Positions 62,323 through 64,000 of a stretch of 64,000 bases of DNA are shown here, piece by piece. The translations under genes were made by a program, and so were the position numbers. Source of the DNA: Maritalea myrionectae DSM 19524 (GTDB lineage Bacteria > Pseudomonadota > Alphaproteobacteria > Rhizobiales > Devosiaceae). Where the stretch lies: the NCBI RefSeq assembly GCF_000423365.1, contig NZ_AUHV01000004.1:372001-436000 (forward strand), read 5' to 3'. Below the pieces are notes generated by a model. It saw only the letters and a list, made by a program, of their open reading frames with translations, was not told the origin of the DNA and ran no database searches. Within the stretch, counting starts at the first letter, position 1; each line of letters begins with the position of its first letter.

Positions 62323-62812
62323 TGTTGGGCTTTCTAAAAATGGACATTAATTGCAGCAGGGCAACAACGCTCCAAAGCAGCAACGCCAAAAGGATTGGCA
62401 CATAGGCCGCCCAGTGTGGCAGCTGCAAAATCGCCGTCTGATAGCCATATTGCCATTGGTCGATAAAGCCATAGCTCATGCGCCACAGCAGCATCAGCGC
62501 GATCAGGAGGGAAATGAATGTGGCTATATGCTGCAAGAAGGTTCGCACGCCTGCGCCTAAACCTTGCGTGAAGATATCTGCGGCCACATGAGCGCCATCA
62601 CGTTGGCACAGCGGCAGGAAACAGAAAACGGTGATCGCGATACCCATTTCAGTGAGTTCAAAATCGCCTGCAAAACCAATGGTGAGCGCATTGAGCAGCG
62701 TTGCCAACACGTTCACCAACACCACGAGCACCAAAATGGCGCCGCCGAAAAGTGCAAGCGCATCGACCGCCCGCACAATGAAAATGGGCAAGTTGTTGGT
62801 GTGATTTGGCAT
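62315..62812 (-). CDS. TRAP transporter small permease DctQ
   Basis: 165 aa with four helices. ELTEMGIAITVFCFLPLCQRDGAHV is the typical DctQ block with the conserved Glu and the C-x-R region. AGGGG lies six bases before the ATG. First gene of the dctQ-dctM unit; DctP is neither upstream nor downstream. Confidence 0.92.
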   Translation of the reverse strand: MPNHTNNLPIFIVRAVDALALFGGAILVLVVLVNVLATLLNALTIGFAGDFELTEMGIAITVFCFLPLCQRDGAHVAADIFTQGLGAGVRTFLQHIATFISLLIALMLLWRMSYGFIDQWQYGYQTAILQLPHWAAYVPILLALLLWSVVALLQLMSIFRKPNNV

Positions 62813-62826
62813 ACACGTCCCCTATC

Positions 62827-62850
62827 CGCTGTGCATTGATGTGTTGCACG
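62827..62850. promoter_or_regulatory. Partial palindrome upstream of dctQ matching the 57835 operator
   Basis: CGCTGTGCA (62827-62835) is identical to the left half of the repeat at 57837-57845, and TTGCACG (62844-62850) is a partial inverted partner. It lies 15-38 bases before the dctQ ATG, next to its ribosome site. Confidence 0.4.
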
Positions 62851-62877
62851 GGCAAATGAGTCAAGGGGATTGGTTGG

Positions 62878-63492
62878 TTATGCCGTCGGCCAATAAGCCA
62901 CCATCACGAAACCCAATATGGTGATCACAATCACCAAAGCACTAAACAGTTTCAAATTTCGCCCCGCCCAGTCCGTCATCTGCTGACCAAACATTACAAA
63001 GACCAACGCAAAGGCATAAAAGCGTAGGGCCCGCCCGGCAAAAGCCGCGATGACAAATAAAATAGGATTGACGTGCAATATTCCCGCCCCCAAACACACA
63101 AGCTTGAACGGCACTGGCGTTACCGCGCCTAAAAAGATGGCCGTTGCTGCCGCCATGTTGTTGGCAGTTGCCTGTTGCTGGAACTGAGCGAATGCAGCCT
63201 CTAGGCCGTATGTACTGATAATCCATTGGCCAATCGTTTCAAGGAAAGCGAAACCAATCAGATAGCCCAGCATGCCGCCAAACACCGACGCCAACAGCGC
63301 AACATGGGCGACATACATCGCCTTTTTCGGTGCGCCTACCATCATAGGCAGTGCAATCACATCAACTGACAGCGGCAACAAAGCGCTTTCCAGAAAAGAC
63401 GTCGCCGCCAGTAAGCCATAAGCTTTCTTCGACGTGGCGCCACGGCGCAATTGTGCCGCGTCTACCTGAAAATTGGGCCAACGCCAGGCCAC
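62878..63492 (-). CDS. YqaA/VTT-domain membrane protein
   Basis: 204 aa from a GTG at 63492. SNARE-associated (VTT/DedA-related) fold, YqaA type: FLESALLPLSVDVIALPMM, a GAVTPVPFKLVCLGAGI amphipathic segment and a C-terminal helix. Four or five helices. Suspected role in lipid or ion handling; unproven. It starts three bases after the DUF192 stop, so both share a transcript. Confidence 0.85.
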   Translation of the reverse strand: MAWRWPNFQVDAAQLRRGATSKKAYGLLAATSFLESALLPLSVDVIALPMMVGAPKKAMYVAHVALLASVFGGMLGYLIGFAFLETIGQWIISTYGLEAAFAQFQQQATANNMAAATAIFLGAVTPVPFKLVCLGAGILHVNPILFVIAAFAGRALRFYAFALVFVMFGQQMTDWAGRNLKLFSALVIVITILGFVMVAYWPTA

Positions 63493-63495
63493 AGG

Positions 63496-63954
63496 TTAGC
63501 TGTTCATACGCGGGTGCCGCACTTGATCACCGGGCTTAAGCCCATATTGCTTGGCAAGGCCGCCATTGATTTCCAGCACAAATCGAACCGGATATTTTGA
63601 TGGAATGCTGGTTGGGTCTTGTGGAACTGCGTTGTGATGAATGTGTTTGATGGTGCCGCGTTCATCGATGAAGATCATATCCAACGGTATGAAGGTATTG
63701 CGCATCCAGAATGCGACTTCTCGTGTTTCCTGAAAATCGAACAACATCCCCTCATCGCGCGGCATTTTGGTGCGGAACATCAGTCCGCGCCTGCGCGTCT
63801 CGGGTGTATCGGCAAGCTCCACTGTTATCGGTATTTCGCCAATATCGGTCTGCAAAACCAAATTTTTGTCGTTGTGCAAACAGCCCACGAGGAAAATCGT
63901 CAAAAAAATAACGCTCAGCAGTTTCACCGAGCGTTGCAACAATTCAGACTGCAT
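63496..63954 (-). CDS. DUF192 lipoprotein
   Basis: 152 aa from ATG 63954; a longer frame to 63996 adds no similarity. A hydrophobic N terminus with lipobox LVGC suggests a lipoprotein. DUF192 (COG1430) hallmarks: ELADTPETRRRGLMFR, MLFDFQETREVAFWMRNTFIPLDMIF written in part as REVAFWMRNTFIPLDMIF, and a C-terminal VLEINGGLAKQYGLKPGD. Function unknown. Followed by the YqaA-type gene. Confidence 0.9.
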   Translation of the reverse strand: MQSELLQRSVKLLSVIFLTIFLVGCLHNDKNLVLQTDIGEIPITVELADTPETRRRGLMFRTKMPRDEGMLFDFQETREVAFWMRNTFIPLDMIFIDERGTIKHIHHNAVPQDPTSIPSKYPVRFVLEINGGLAKQYGLKPGDQVRHPRMNS

Positions 63955-64000
63955 CGACCTGTCCAATACTAGTGAGAGGATGGCGCCTCGCCCCAATCAT

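Noticed and set aside
57239-63996. Integrative island with attachment-site duplication at tRNA-Arg
   Set aside because: I looked for a second copy of the tRNA 3' end and for an integrase and saw neither; only the GC shift remains, reported as a finding.

Overview
The window is a stretch of alphaproteobacterial chromosome, most likely from the order Hyphomicrobiales (Rhizobiales). Evidence: the dense housekeeping run argS - SPOR protein - scpA - scpB - tat genes - serS - surE - pcm - nlpD - yajC - secDF, a tolC - popZ - valS block, an aapJQMP amino-acid transporter, a fused cysNC, and homologues of mitochondrial complex I proteins (NDUFS4, NDUFAF3, NDUFAF6). The genus cannot be fixed from sequence reading alone. 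No phage, insertion sequence, CRISPR array, rRNA or plasmid gene was found.

Layout. 1-1055 holds the 3' part of trmFO, convergent with a long minus-strand block (1052-22283): a DUF4153 membrane protein, two complex I assembly-factor homologues, secDF, yajC, then (after the plus-strand DUF815 ATPase) nlpD, pcm, surE, serS, tatC, tatB, tatA, an orphan ABC ATPase, scpB, scpA, a SPOR protein, argS and dgt. erpA and xthA follow on plus. Then ilvD with a translationally coupled Sel1 gene, valS, popZ, tolC and a second PCMT-family gene, all minus. tRNA-Cys, mobA and tRNA-Asn lie at 32.8-33.8 kb.

The second half is metabolic. 34.6-38.9 kb carries a putrescine-type puu set (aldehyde dehydrogenase divergent from puuA-puuB). 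38.9-41.4 kb is ubiT-ubiU-ubiV for oxygen-independent ubiquinone synthesis, with an FNR-like palindrome in front and a two-tier RNA hairpin behind. Next come an exported amidohydrolase, a secreted poly-Asp protein, cysD-cysNC, cysK with an AlaX-type editing gene, a GFA protein, the aap operon with an extra binding-protein paralogue, metC, a PAP2 phosphatase, tRNA-Pro, an NDUFS4 homologue and tRNA-Arg.

Beyond tRNA-Arg (about 57.3-62.9 kb) is a visibly more GC-rich accessory segment: a 56-aa membrane protein, then three tightly overlapping genes (a diaminopropionate ammonia-lyase-like PLP enzyme, an M24 peptidase and an EutA/maleate-isomerase-like protein) convergent with a DctQ-DctM TRAP transporter that has no DctP. 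A short palindromic motif is shared by the regions upstream of both transcription units. This is the best candidate here for an uncharacterised uptake-and-degradation system. The window ends with a YqaA-type membrane protein and a DUF192 lipoprotein.
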